From positions 65,238,392 through 65,302,391 of the forward strand of contig CM059559.1 in NCBI GenBank assembly GCA_030386875.1: a DNA stretch of 64,000 nt, in the 5' to 3' direction. The position numbers and the translations under genes were made by a program. Numbering within the stretch: position 1 is the first letter of the stretch; the number at the start of each line of letters is the position of its first letter. This document shows, in pieces, positions 23,831 to 36,773 of this stretch. Source of the stretch: Morinoia aosen. Lineage: Eukaryota > Arthropoda > Malacostraca > Amphipoda > Talitridae. The notes under the pieces were generated by a model. That model worked only from the letters and a program-made list of their open reading frames with translations. It searched no databases and was not told the DNA's origin.

Positions 23831-24055
23831 AATTTGAAGAGCCACCAGCAAACATGCGACCCATCATTATATTGCTCATAAAATGAATAATTATGGTTCG
23901 AGTTCTGAAGAAATCTTCATATATAAATGGCAGGGGCTCGAAAACTTTAGGGGTTTGGCAAGTCCGGCAAGCTTCCTTACCTCAAGGCAGAACACCTCGA
24001 AGAGTAGATCCCCTGGTAGTGGATTTACGTCCGCCTGTCCCCAGTCTGGTAAAAG

Positions 24056-24297
24056 GAGCAGCGTGGAAGCCGAGCGCCTCCAGCAGGTAAGTACGGAGCA
24101 GCGTGGAAGCCGAGCGCCTCCAGCAGGTAACGTACGGAGCAGCGTGAAAGCCGAGCGCCACCAGCAGGTAAGTATGGAGCAGCGTGGAAGCCGAGCGCCT
24201 CCAGCAGGTAACTGACGGAGCAGCGTGGAAGCCGAGCACCTCCAGGAGGTAACGTACGGAGCAGCGTGAAAGCCGAGCGCGTCCAGCAGGTAACGTT
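24056..24297. repeat. Minisatellite, right-arm array (6 units)
   Basis: It is the reverse complement of the 6.1 and 16.3 kb arrays. On the plus strand junctions read CAGCAGGTAAGTACGGAGCA and variants. It ends abruptly at 24297, where FBL homology stops. Confidence 0.92.
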
Positions 24298-27200
24298 CGT
24301 CATCCACATATGGAAAATTTTTTAAAGAAAGGTATTGAAGTCCGTCATTTTTGGCGGGCCATGCACACTAGAATATTTATTAAACCTTAATTTTTAACAT
24401 TCTAGCCCGAAGTTAAATATCATTTATTAATAAAGAATGAAAAACATGCATACAGGTTGCAATACCTGCAACCATTATGAAGTAAAATATTCATCGTTAA
24501 TATGTGAATAGGTGGAGTCGGAGTCGTAATATTTTGAAAAAGTGGAGTCGGATTCGAAAGTTTATTCCTCCGACTCCCCAACCCTGTCTGCAACAGCGTA
24601 ATTATGCGTTTTCTGGGAACCCACTTGCTCAAAAATCATCTATCACGATAGTTCAATTTCGATTACCCTTCACTATGCTTATTCGCAAAGGACAGCTTTT
24701 CCAAATTTGTGGGCTGTTTTAACCATTAACACAGTGGTCCTTGAAACACTTGTGAGGTTAAACATTCTTGAAACGTATGCTCTAACGAATCGAGCTTCAA
24801 TGATCTTGCCTATTTACATTTCGGAAAGGCTTGGCGCAACGGCGCTTTGTCGGGAACTGAATTGTTTCATAGAACTCTCACACCGGCAGTTGCTCCACTG
24901 CTACCTTCATTTAGCAGCCACTAAGTGGCCAACTGTCGTGACACACGGCGGAGGCGTATTGGTTGAAAACAGCTGTAGCTTTTCCTGTATTTTGATTCTT
25001 GTCATAAAAATAATGCGTATATATTGAATAGAAAATTACATTTCAAAGATAATCTCCGTAGAAAAACTGCCATTACGACGAGACAGAGATGAGCCATTGA
25101 CCACTGAAGTAAAGAAATGGCGAAAGAAAAAGAAAATTTCTTGCACCTACAGTACTGTATATCAAAATCTTTCATTCATTTTTTTGAGATTTGAGAAACT
25201 TCACTGTATTCCAATCAATCTGAGAAATTTTGTTCCACTCTGGTGAACTACATAATCTCAGTTGTGAATTCAAATTTTTTACACCGTGAATATTTTTGTA
25301 TTATGTTACTTAAATTCATTATAATTCGAGAGAAAACAGACCACCACTTTCGACAAATCATTTTTTTATTAGTAGTCTAACAGCCATAATGCTACGCAAA
25401 TGTCTAAACTGCTCAAACCATACGGAAATGTAACTTTGAGAAGAAAATTGCGCCACAAAAACCAGTCCAAAATCTGTTGCGCAACCAAGCTTGGACATTT
25501 TATTGCAGACGGTCAGTTATCAGGTCGCAATAATTTTTTCTCATAATTTAAAACAACAAACGGCATCAAAATCAATTCTCTCTTTTAGAAGCATGAAATT
25601 AATTTGTGATTCCTCTACGTCAAAAAAAATTAATTTACGTAAAATTGATTCGCAAATTTAACTCAGTAACTATGTTTCATATTTTTTGGGTTAGAGTGAC
25701 CTATGACTCCAGCATATGAGAGACACATCTTTTTCCTAATCACTGAGGCTCATGATACTGACTTTGGAGATTTCAATTATTGCACTACTTCGTATTCTGT
25801 ACATTGACATTTCTAAATAGCCCGCATGTTACCATTTCCATATTTCTGGGTGTTCAACTCTTAATTGTTGGTTCACGAGCAGCTCCTTAAACGTCAGTTG
25901 TGGTGCAGATGTTCTCATGATAACAACAATAAATGCTACTAGCCTCAAACTCCACCTTCATCCTGTGAGGAAACACATGAGGTATTTTCTCAAAGTTTAA
26001 TTGCGCAAAAATTATCGACTCTAAATGCTATTCAGCGGCAGGGTATTATAAAGTCAGAAGCCATTAATAAAATTTTACAACATGCTTATTTGCCTCAATC
26101 ATCTGATTACGTTCTAATTCTATTTTATTTTTTACATAGATGAATCGAGAAGTTTCCCGAGTGACGTAATAAGAATGAGTCATTTGAACGCCTGCTAAAA
26201 CGCTGCTCATTGTCTTGTAAATCCATTGTTTGTCGTTATTCAATTTAATAAATTACGTATTTACAATATGAACACAATATTTGAGGAGTAAACTTTAAAA
26301 TTTATTCAGTAAGCGTCATTTTGTAATGAAGAATTTACCACAGATAATAAAAGCAACAGCTATATCAATTATAAACTGTGTGGAAGCTGTTGATAATTCC
26401 CAACTTGATGACGCGGAATATTCATCAGGGCATCAGTAATTAAGTTGTAGGAATGGCGTTCTCCACAACACAAAGACGAGCGTCAATAGGCCGCCAGATA
26501 CGGCACGATGTTGAATTATACTGGACTCGAAGAGGCCTCCATGCAGCGCTCGACTGGAAGCTGCTGCTCTGTTATTGATTACAATCCCAGAGCATGGGAA
26601 TTCGTATCTGCACAAACTAAAGAAATAAATTTTTGTTGAATAAGGTTTGTTTATGATGATTGTTTTAATTAACCTGGAGAATTTTGTGTTCTAATATACA
26701 GTTACAGCACATCGTTTTGAACCAAGGCCGTGTTGCTCGAGGTTATATTTTATTGATCGTGACTTTGTCATATATCATGCCAGCTATTTCTGAAATTATG
26801 GTGCGTATTGTTCTCGAATATTTTCTCGTTCCTCCTTTTTACTTTACTGACAAATTCATAACTCTAGCTCTTATTTTTGATATGTTGGCGAGGGTAATAT
26901 TAAACATATATTGCGATGTTCAAATTTTCAAATTTTTCTTGATACCGGCAGGTATCTTTCGTCATTTGACGAACCTCTCGAGAATTTGTCAATTTTTTAA
27001 CATGAATTAAGTAAACAAATCATACTCATGGGTGAAATCACCCATGTTAGGGCAATGACAAATTTAGGGCATGATTATAATTTTTCCAAATGCCTTTTCC
27101 ACTATGTCATTACAGTTACATTAGAAAACAGGTCGAAAGTAGTTGTAGCAGTATCGGTGCAGTTTCTATAGCGTGGTAAGGCAGTGGCTGCGCACTGTGC

Positions 27201-29161
27201 GCAGCGACACGAACGTTGTCAGCATTGAAGCAATTTTTTCCCTGGAGTATTGCACTAAAGTGTATTACTCAAAGCATGTCGTGAATGACATGAAACTACT
27301 TTAAATTAATTGTACTTCACGATAGTTCCGCTTACTATTAATTGTTTCCAAAGCAACACATGTGCACTTTCGTACACACATACTCAGCGAAGCTCTCACC
27401 TTAGTTTGAGACTACTTGGCTTTACTACAGATTCTTCGTTAAACACAATGTCGAGGCTTCACTAAAGATTCATTTTACCTTCTCCACTAAAAGTATAATT
27501 ATTTAAATATACTACCCAGGTGTGGAACCAAATTTAAGTTTTACGTCGTTGAGAACGCATCATTAAAAACAAAACGCTTTTGTCTTCGCAAATCAGTGAG
27601 CTCAATCTAAAACATCTTACCTTGAGATACCAGGAAAACTCAAAGCATTATTACTATCGTCACCGATACTGAATAGATTTCCTTCAATTGTAGCTCGTTT
27701 TTATACTGAACCGACTTCCAACGAGAACTCCAGTGCCCAATTTTTATCTTCGGCTTAGTGGTCGTTGTCCAAATAGCTTCGTTCCTCCCTTTGATGCGCG
27801 GCTGAAGAAATCGCTCCACCGTTGATGAGTTCAGCAAGTATACGAAAAAGTTTCATCCTCTGAGCAATGCCAACTTGAGCCTTTGAACTAACTTCCCGGT
27901 AGCTGAAATTGCGCTCGCGGAAAATTAATTATTGTCGTCGGAGAAAATCAGAGAAATATCAGAGCCACGTTATTTAGAAGCCCGATACGTCTACTATTCT
28001 AACACTGTCCAATGTAAAAAGAATTGCAAAAACATCTTCTTGTGGCAGAAACCAGTGAATGTTGGGTCCTGGTTCTCGATTCTGAAGATTCATCTTTCAT
28101 GATCCCCATAGATGATCTAACTGTTCATCACGCTTCGTTTAATAGCAATGACGTTCATTCGTTATAGGCAGCAGTCAATTACCTATGAATTAGCAAACAT
28201 TTGTTGTTAAATTATACCTTATTTAAGATCACCGAACACAATAAAATGAGGGTGTCTTCCAAAGTATCCATTCATGGCATTGAAGTTTTGCAACGAGGAA
28301 AAACAGCATTAAATGTATTTTCACAACGCCTCTGAGAATTTAGCTAATACTTGAATTGTTACAGCTTTCTTTTGCATTCTACATGCGTGCTATTGATATA
28401 AAGTAACGGTACCACATAACTGCATCGACATTTTTTCCTGAAATGATGCAATCGTACCAAACGTACTTTCAAGAATTATCCTACTTTCTATTGTATTGTC
28501 AAACATTTTCTAATGAGTACCACATCTTAAGCGATATTAAAGTATTTCAAATCCTCTGAAAAGAATGGATTAGCAAGATTTATTCTATTGTTTCTCTGGT
28601 GAGGATATGAACTCAACAATAGAATGACTGAGAATAACTGCGGACTGCACTACATGTGCGGCAAAACGTGGTCTCTGCAGGCACTAAAATCAATTGTATA
28701 CGAGCTCGTTATCATTCAAGAACTAACCAATGGAATAAGGGCTGCAAGATCAAAGTGTTCCCACGCACAGCGAAAATAATCCTAAAAAATTTGTGAATAT
28801 ATTGTTGCAGAATGATGTAAAAACGTGAATTAAATTGTAACCTTGATATAGTCTGCTTTACTCAGAGTCAGATGAATAGAGCTACTATTAATATAATGCA
28901 TGCGCAAAATTACAGAGAATTACATGTGCTTCAATTCAGACCAGTTGCATATGGAGAAATGCCAAACAACAATATACATCTTAATTTTGATGTAATTCAA
29001 TTCTTTCCTCTATATAATGAGTACACCATGGAACTAGAATTTTTCCTGACTCTGCCTCGGTAATCGGCAATATGTTCACTTGGCATCTAGAGAACATGTT
29101 TCATATTTTTGACGAAATCTTGGCATGAGACCTTTCAGATCATTTCCCTGTTTTCAGAAAA
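24298..29161. other. Anonymous AT-rich region
   Basis: I see no supported gene in nearly 5 kb. There is a GGAGTCGGAGTCG-type short repeat around 24510-24580. Several 60-110 codon open frames exist (for example 26684-27010, hydrophobic) but they start at non-ATG codons and show no motif. Confidence 0.45.
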
Positions 29162-29163
29162 TA

Positions 29164-29936
29164 CCGGGTGCCCCCCAAAATTGTCCCCGACTTTTTAAAT
29201 TGATTATATCTTCGCTTTAAATTAACATATTTGAATTGTCGTTTTTCACAATGTAGTAACTTTTGTTTCATTTTTTAATATTTAAGTAGCTGAAAATCGG
29301 TTGAATAACCACTTCACAATAATCGATTTATTGAAAATAGAAAAACTAATTGTCCAAAGGAAAAGTTTTAAAACAACACGTACTGGTGTTCTTCTTCGTT
29401 TCTCAATACCTACGGTTAAAAATAACATCACAATGATGTATCCTACATACCATCATGTATGTATCACATCCATCATTAATAATGGTGAACGAATTGAAGG
29501 AGTGTTTCAAGAATTAAAAGAAAACGGTGAAATAATCCGCAAAACTCTACGTTCAATGGTGGCTAGAAGTAATACTTGCCTTGAGAGAATTGAGGGTATG
29601 TCAAAGGATACTAATTTAATTTATTTATTGGAACGTTATTTAAGATAATGATTTGTTACTCTTTTAATTTTTTGTTTAGTCGGTTTTTTGGAAAAAATGA
29701 AATAAAGAAGAATATCAATATTGTTTTAAAAACTTTTCCTCTGAACAATTAGTTGTTCTACCCCTTTCAGTAAATCGAACATCGTAAAGTGGTTATTCAT
29801 CCGGTTTTCAAACACTTAAATTATTCGAGAAGTAAATAAAATTTATTATATTGTGAAAAATACAATTCAAATATGTTAATTTAAATCGGAGAGATAATCA
29901 ATTAAAAAGTCGGGGACATTTTTGTGAGACACCCGG
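29164..29936. mobile_element. TA-flanked DNA element with about 240-bp inverted repeats
   Basis: The element is bounded by TA at 29162-29163 and 29937-29938. The ends begin CCGGGTG and include TGTCCCCGACTTTTTAA-type sequence. Inverted homology continues for about 240 bp on each side, leaving a centre of about 300 bp with an open frame running from the left repeat (29301-29648) and no recognisable transposase motif. TA duplication suits the Tc1/mariner superfamily. Confidence 0.85.
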
Positions 29937-29938
29937 TA

Positions 29939-30480
29939 ATGTCTTGCATTGATAAATTCAACCTTAATCCAAACACCCTTGTACTCCCTCGTGCATCTAC
30001 TATCATTCAGTTACATGTTCTAAACTCTCTCAGAGACCTACTTAAATAACATTTTAAATAAAACGAATTTAAACAAAGCCCTTACTGACACGAGAAATTT
30101 GTAAAATAGCAAGTAAAACAGCTTCAACCATATGTTGTACCGTCCCGCTTAAGACCACAAACGCCCTGGATAACCACAGAAATTACTCCAAAAAAAGCGA
30201 CAAGTAATCTTGATTTAACACCGAGAAAAAAATTTCCTTTTGAAATGTACCAAATATTCAAAACTTATATTTTCAGCTAAACAAGCTCGTTTATCCAGGG
30301 AGAGAGGGACCAGTCGACTTTCCGCAGAACTCTGATTTTGACCAGGTTTCTGAACAATTATACATGTACAATATAAATTTAAATTTAGTCTGAATTCGAA
30401 CCACTCATCTCCTAGGTCCAGTTGTTCCAGGTTTGGGGGGCAAAATTCGTCAATCATTTGGCCGTGGCGAGCTGAAGTCA
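29939..30480. other. Spacer with a dispersed repeat copy
   Basis: About 30285-30415 matches 33539-33600 joined to 33898-33960 (shared TTTATCCAGGGAGAG and TTTAGTCTGAATTCGAA-like words). It thus represents the version without the SINE. The rest shows nothing recognisable. Confidence 0.6.
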
Positions 30481-31128
30481 CTACGTCACTTCGTCCACGA
30501 AAAAGTGAGGACCAATAATCATTATCCCCCTCATCACAGTCACACATTCACAATGAAGTGGGTTCATATGAACTTCACGTGGATTGTTATATCGCTCCAA
30601 TAACGCATTTTTTGTTGCTTTTGTTAACGCAACCAGAAATGTGGAAGTGAGCGTCATCACTACAGAATACGAGCATGTCCCGAGGCATGTTTTCACTGAA
30701 CGCTTCACTTGCGTCTTGACGAGCAATAAAATTGCGTGGAGAAAGCTCTTGCACCACAGTCAATCTGTAAGGATAAAATTTAAGGTTAGAAAAAAAAATT
30801 CGCCTTACAGAGCTGTTGGAAATCCCTAAAGCAGCGGCATGTTTGCATGCCGAACACCTGAGAAAATGTAAAAATGAGTCCCTCACTGCATAAACATTTT
30901 TGGGTGTTTTGACATTTTCGCTGACGTACCATGGGCTTGGTAGCACATTGAAACTCTCCCAAAATCTGTCCACCTATGAAACAGTCAATTGCGCACCGGG
31001 AACCCAACCTCCAAGTCGAACTGAGTGCAGCATGCACGTTGAGTGGCGATAACGGATCGGCCGTTCGAAAAGAACGCGTCGACGGCTAACGCACGCTGCT
31101 CACCAATCTACTGCATGGCGATTATTGA
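30481..31128 (-). pseudogene. Mariner-like (DUF4817-type) transposase fossil
   Basis: On the minus strand the N-terminal part reads EQRALAVDAFFSNGRSVIAT, typical of the DUF4817 helical region. Next come HAAALGISNSSVRRIFFSNL (a helix-turn-helix) and VVQELSPRNF. The start of the DDE domain follows with FCSDDAHFHISG, then NPREVHMNPLHCECVTV and IIGPHFF. This order is common to Tc1/mariner-related transposases in arthropods. Several stops (near 31125 and 30995) and at least one frameshift (near 30600) kill it, and the C-terminal catalytic residues are absent. Product role: cut-and-paste DNA transposition. Confidence 0.82.
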
Positions 31129-33530
31129 CGAGGCGGCAAACGGAACTTTAGGATCTCTCTTGTCGAATGAGACCAATCCCGCTGTTTAGCATCCCTTCCT
31201 AAAATTCAAATCAGCTAAGTTAGCAGTACATAGTTTTTCACTTGGTTACATGAAAGAGAGTGAAATGTTGGAGAAGAAACGGAAGAAATGTAGGCTCATG
31301 TGAAACTAGATTAGCAAACTGCAATATTTAACAGCCCTTGTAAGTATTTTAATCATATCTTTTATATTCAACGCTGAAATATAGTAAAATAGTACTAACT
31401 GAACTATATTTAGGGAATTTCACCCTCAGGACAAAAAGATGTACCAACAATGTGATAAGCATTTGTATTCGCAAACCTTCCAAAATTCATAGATCCCACC
31501 GACAGTACTAGAAAAAAAAACTAGAGAGAAAATACAAAGCAATACGCAAAATAATGCAACCCGAAATAAACAGAGCAAAAGAAATGTATTTCATAAAAAC
31601 CTAAAGTAAAGTTTTAAAACCATAAACAAAACTTAATACTTGTTTCTACACCGGGACCGCCAAAAAGACACACGCACACTTACACAAGCACACAAATGAT
31701 AGTTGTTATTTTATCATAAATATTAATGCAACATGCAGTTTTATTAACACTTTAGGAGTAACAAACAAGTTGCTGTTATATCGTAGATTATTTAATTTGG
31801 AGCAGTAGTTATAGAGTTCATTGCATTAATTTGAACAGCGACACAAGACTCGCATCAACTGCTGTGCTGCATTTCTGTACAATAGAGCGAAAGATATCGG
31901 CACAATTTTTTGTACTTGATTGATTTTAGCCGGAGTGCCACTGCGCTGCTAAACTTTGAAAAATCTGGATTAATAAATTCGAAACTAAATACTGCACTTA
32001 AATATCGTCAATAAAATTGTGAACAAATAATCCGAGCAAGAAACTTGCACTGTAGAGCTGTTGAGGTTGTTTATTCCAGTCTCAGTGACCGTGAATCTCT
32101 GAATACTGACCATGTGAATTTGACTTATACGTTGAGAACAAATCGTCCCTAATTTAAGAGTTCGTTCAATGTCCGTCATGCTACTCAGACTTACAATAAA
32201 TCGAGGAGGCTAGTGTGTTTGTTAAACCAGTGCAATAAATTTCCTGCAATGTCACATTGCGACTTTGCGTCTCCCGTTTATTCATGAGTTGCTTCTAGTC
32301 CCTAAAACGACAATTTCTTGTATTTGGTGCATCACCCCATTGAATACACAAAAATGAATTTATTGGTAGCTTGCCTGCCAATTAAACCAACAAAATTACT
32401 ATCGATGCAAAATTGAAGAGAATCTGCTAATGCTAGAAACATGAGGAGCTAATTTGACGTTTATATATGAAAAAGAGACTGAGCGAGGCTTGAACATTAT
32501 CAGATAAATGTAAGCTGTATGATGGTTGGAATGGCTGAAGTTGAAGCACAAAATTTCACCCATATGCGCTTCGACATCAATTTGTAGGGAGCGTCGGCTT
32601 AGTGCCGAAATGCTGCACCCACACGACTGGCAGAGCAATTATTCCTGCCTTTAGCTTCCATCGAACTGGCAGTGTCACCTCCGTTGGCATCTCTTTGGGG
32701 CCATCACTTGACTACCGTGATGGCTATCGTCCCAAATCCTGTTTTTGAAGCAACAGTAACGTTGTTATACACTTAATTACACTCATATATTCACAACAGT
32801 GTACATTTGTATGAAAGCACACGGTGGGTGTAACAAATTTAATATACTCCCCTTTATCTTTATTTAACGAGCAGTTTGATACGTCTGTTATACTTTCATA
32901 CAAAAAGGTTTTTCTGCTTTATATCTACCAATATTACATAATTTTGATGCCAAGCATAACGTTTTTAAGCCAAACACAGTCTAGAATGTACTACACTACG
33001 TTCTGAGAACTGATCGAAAAGCTCTCCATTCAATACCTTGCATATTAGAACGGTAAAACATTTATATAAATAATTAAGATTTCGAGTGCTTCAAATTTTT
33101 TCCTTCACAGATCACATTATGTACCAAAATAATATTTTAAGAAAACAGTGGGATAGCTTTTAGATAAGTTTCCGTAATTAAACCCAACATTTTATGCTTA
33201 AATTAGCGATCGTCATGAATTATATTTTCCATTGTTTCTAGGAATAGCAAATGTTATTTTTCCCCCGCGGTACAGTGGAGCGATTAAATTGGAGAAACAG
33301 GATCAGAGAATCCTGGGGAATGATGTGCACAAAACTCTCACATATTCTAACAATTTCTTTTGAAACTCAGTAGCAGCACGAAGACTTTGCAATAAAATGT
33401 TTATAAAATTTAAATTTTCTGAGATCAAATTTCTTTTTTTTTCTCCTAATTTCTATACTAGCGCAGCTTAAAACTTCACGAGTCTCGATCTAAAGCGCTA
33501 AACATTCACTGTCTCATCTATAGTGCACAA
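31129..33530. other. Anonymous AT-rich region
   Basis: No gene, RNA or repeat structure that I can support. Confidence 0.4.
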
Positions 33531-33538
33531 GTTTTTCG

Positions 33539-33960
33539 TTTATCCAGGGAGAGGGGAGCAGTCGACTATCCGTAGAACTCTGTTTTTGACCAGCCTTTTA
33601 AAGGTTAGGTTAGGTTAACATCGGCATCTTTGGGATGCTTTATTTCCAATCAAGCCTGATACATATGATCTAGGCATTGGTTTTTCAAATGTCTTATAAC
33701 TAACCCTATATATAGGACACCATGACGGTTCCCCCGTAACGCCGGTACCCATTTCCGACACCTGGGTTGAGTGGGGTATTGTGCTTGAGCTTTCCCTTAT
33801 ACCCAACGGGGAAAATCTCCGCGCCAGCGCCGGGATACGAACCCGCGACTCCAACATACGAGCCCGATCCCTTAACCACTGTACCACGGAGAGCACGTTT
33901 TAAACTCTTATAAATAAAAATTTTAATTTAGTCTCAATTCGAAGCTCAGAGTAATCGCCG
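33539..33960. repeat. Dispersed repeat copy containing a SINE
   Basis: It is homologous to about 30285-30415 on both sides of the SINE at 33603-33897. Family identity is unknown. Confidence 0.65.
33603..33897 (-). mobile_element. tRNA-derived SINE (copy 1)
   Basis: On the minus strand the head has the RNA polymerase III A box (TGGTACAGTGG) and B box (GGTTCGTATCC), followed by a roughly 200-bp tRNA-unrelated body and an AACCTAACCTAACC tail. It is flanked by a 7-bp duplication TTTTAAA (33596-33602 and 33898-33904). A second copy is at 47301-47595. Confidence 0.92.
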
Positions 33961-35401
33961 ACTTGTTAGTTTAATTTAATTTAATTTTTTTCCAAAAGTG
34001 AATGAAATATGACGGGTTTAGTTTTTCAGAAAAACACTTAGATGCTAGATTGAGGGTAGGCAAGCAGGGAATTTTTCGAGCTTCCCATTGAGACTCCTTT
34101 TGAGTTTCTTTGGGCTACAGTTTAAATTTAAAGGAACGTCAAAATGAGAGTTCTTTAGAATATCGACTGAATGGTGTAACTTACGTACGCGCACCCAGAT
34201 AATTTTAAGTGCTTTGAATTGAGACCAACTTGACTTGGTTAAGTGAAATGGTGTAAAAATTAGAGCCTGTTCAATGAGGGTGTTATTACTTCATAATTTT
34301 ATGGAAAAATAAGTAGTTCGACACGTGGTCCTAGCATTGGTTTTAAAACGGCTCTCTAGCAAACTAAAATTAGTTTTCAAATCGCTGTGAAACTAGTTCT
34401 TAATTAGCACAACACCGTGGATATATCATATACGATTCCTGAATAGATTTAGCTTTGCGTTCATCTTGTTCTGAAGCGTCAAAGGCATTGTGGAAAAATA
34501 TCAAGAAAAATACGTTCAGTATTTCATACGCACATCTGAAAAAATTTCCTTAATTTCAAGTTGCAATAGAACACTTCACAATAATGAGAGTTAGAACCCC
34601 CAGTCTGATGCGGCTAACTTTGCGGAGAACTGTGGCCCATTCTGACACGGGTGGTGTTCAAGGAATCTAAACTTTTGACTCTTACTTTCGCAGATGGGCG
34701 AAGTCCTGCGGTGGAAAGGATTGAGCTCTGGCAAAGATGAGAACGTTCTTCACGGCCCGCGAGTCACTTCCAGCACATTTTTCCTCTGAGATGGTGTTGA
34801 AGAACAACATGTTGAACTGTTTATTTTCAATTTATACATCACTCAGATTCACTGTGCTTACGTGTTCTTAGTCAGGACGTGATAGCGCGTCCCCTTCGTC
34901 ACATGCACATGCATAATCTCCTAACGTATTGTGCTTGCCCTGGTGGAAAAAATTTCGATAGTTGCAGGAATTAATTATTGTTATTATTATAAACTACGTC
35001 ATCCGATTGTGATTAAATAACTCCAACCGACGTGCATATGAATACATAAGTAGACGAATGCTTGAAGATGTTTGCAGTTTTAACTGGATCAATATCTAAC
35101 TATTTTTTGACTGATGGACAAGGAGCTACGTGAGTATGAAGTAAAACAGGTCATGGTTGAAATATGGTGAAGTACCTATTTTGCATGCACGACTTAATTG
35201 ATCCCCCCAAAAATGCCAATGTGACCATTTATATAATACATTTTACAGATTCAGTATTCAATGGTTGCTTAGAAATTTTATAGATAACAGAAACTTTGTA
35301 GAAAAAATGTGGTTCAGCTTCGATACGTCAATCAAGTGCATAGAAGCTGAATAGGAAAACAAGTCGTTCATTACGTGAATTAAAAAATCGCATATGAAGC
35401 A
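33961..35401. other. Anonymous region
   Basis: No supported gene. At 34693 a short ATG frame of 31 codons follows an acceptor-like TTTCGCAG, too little to call an exon. Confidence 0.4.
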
Positions 35402-35404
35402 TAT

Positions 35405-36770
35405 GGCCGCGGCCAGACAAACAGCAGTGAAGCAGGGCTGAGCAGAGCAGTTTCGGCTCGCTGGTAGCTGCTAGCTTATGCTCGTAAGTTAGGCGTCCAA
35501 ACAAACAGCAGTGGCAGTCCTGAGTCCGCAGCAGTTGTAATCTTGGCGCTAAGAAGAGCAGTGCTTTGTGACTGAAGTTACCTCAAATTTAATTTATTAA
35601 ATAGCTGTAGAACTGGCAATATTTCATCTAATTGTGTTTACTTAAATATATTTCTATGCTACGCATTATGCTGTTAGCATTACAAGTACATCCGTACATC
35701 CGTATTTTACTTTTGATCTTCCTACAATATTGCTATATTCAGTGAATTTAATGGCTTTAATAGTGTTTAACAATTGCTCCAGAAAATTTCTCAAGAAATT
35801 AATTGCATGACAAGCAAGTTATGATTGCAGAGAGCATAATAATGTTAACCTTTTAGATACTTGAATCTAAATTATTTTGCAGTGCTTTACGTGTAGATAC
35901 ATTACAGAACAAGGAACTTATTCGTTCAAGCGTATAAAGATATACATTTATGGATATAACAACCCGAATTTCGTATTAATAAATTAATAAACGATTTCAT
36001 AGTTTAAAAAGATCTTTTGTATTTGGCTTGCGGCACTACGTTACAATTTAATTGTTATTTTCCCACAGAACTCGAACATCTCAATCGTTTTTTTGGAGAA
36101 ACTAATAGTTTTTTACTTGCATGCTTCCAAAGTTATTTTTACCAATGTAATACTGATAAAACGTAAACTTGAATATTTCTGTATCGGCCGTGTGCAGCGC
36201 TGCGGGCTAAACTATTACTAAAAAACTATTGGTTGAAGCATAAAAAAGTATGTTTGAAGTCAATTTTAGTGCCGTGCGTTTAACACAAAAAACCTAATAC
36301 AAAATGTTAGACAGTGGTACGCTTTAAAGTGTAGGTATTGACAAAGAAAATACTTGGTATACGTTTAGTTTTCGATTTATGAGGTTTAAAGTACCTATAT
36401 ACGTATAAATAACAATACGAGCCTACTTAACACTAACTTCCATGGCGTCTTCTATAAATGACCATTGTTCATTAACATAGTTATGATCGAAATATGATAT
36501 GCATCCCCGATCGCAGGAATAGCTCGCACCGAGGAGATCTGAAGTTCGACTACTCCCCGTACGAACGCTAGAGTGCTACTGACTGCTAGCTTCCGAGCGG
36601 TGTTTTATCATCCAGGATAAAACGCCGCTGGCGCTTGCTTCAGACAGCGCTGCCCTGCTCTGTCTGTGCTACTTGTCTGGCCACCCTAATAGGAATACCA
36701 CTAACATAAAACACCGCACCGGGTCTGCTCTGCTCTGCCCTGCTCCACTGCTGTTTGTCTGACCGCGGCC
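35405..36770. mobile_element. Non-autonomous DNA element with GGCCGCGG termini
   Basis: The terminal inverted repeats match over about 45 bp with few mismatches, starting GGCCGCGGCCAGACAAACAG on the left and, read inward, GGCCGCGGTCAGACAAACAG on the right, and continuing into GAGCAG repeats. The flanking triplets are TAT and TAA, compatible with a diverged 3-bp PIF/Harbinger-type duplication. No transposase frame is inside. A small perfect hairpin around TTTTATCATCCAGGATAAAA lies at about 36600-36625. Confidence 0.8.
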
Positions 36771-36773
36771 TAA

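Larger units (their letters stand above)
20306..24054. repeat. Right arm of the giant inverted repeat
   Basis: It is the inverted partner of 16511-20270 across the 35-base spacer 20271-20305, continuing collinearly to the minisatellite. Transcription across the pair would give an RNA hairpin several kilobases long. Confidence 0.93.
4313..24297. mobile_element. Foldback-like composite (FBL copy 1), palindromic core with nested insertions
   Basis: The family is defined by comparison with the partial copy at 48094-49195. Going inward it has an outer end (from about 4313), a GC-rich minisatellite, then a long arm meeting its inverted partner at a 35-base loop (20271-20305). The left side is interrupted by TTAA-2 at 4388-5854 and by a Gypsy-type element at 6516-16253. 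The right side stops inside the minisatellite at 24297, so the right outer end is missing. Long inverted repeats with tandem-repeat ends resemble the Foldback/Galileo style of transposon, but I see no transposase and cannot show target duplications, so the classification is inference. Confidence 0.65.

Noticed and set aside
26684-27010. Hydrophobic 108-codon frame
   Set aside because: It begins at TTG, has no motif, and is of a length expected by chance in AT-rich DNA.
33615-33896. 93-codon frame rich in basic residues
   Set aside because: It is the SINE read on its own strand; the same pseudo-protein appears in the copy at 47272-47556.
34680-34790. Host exon after an acceptor-like TTTCGCAG
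   Set aside because: Only 31 codons, no domain, no partner exon visible.
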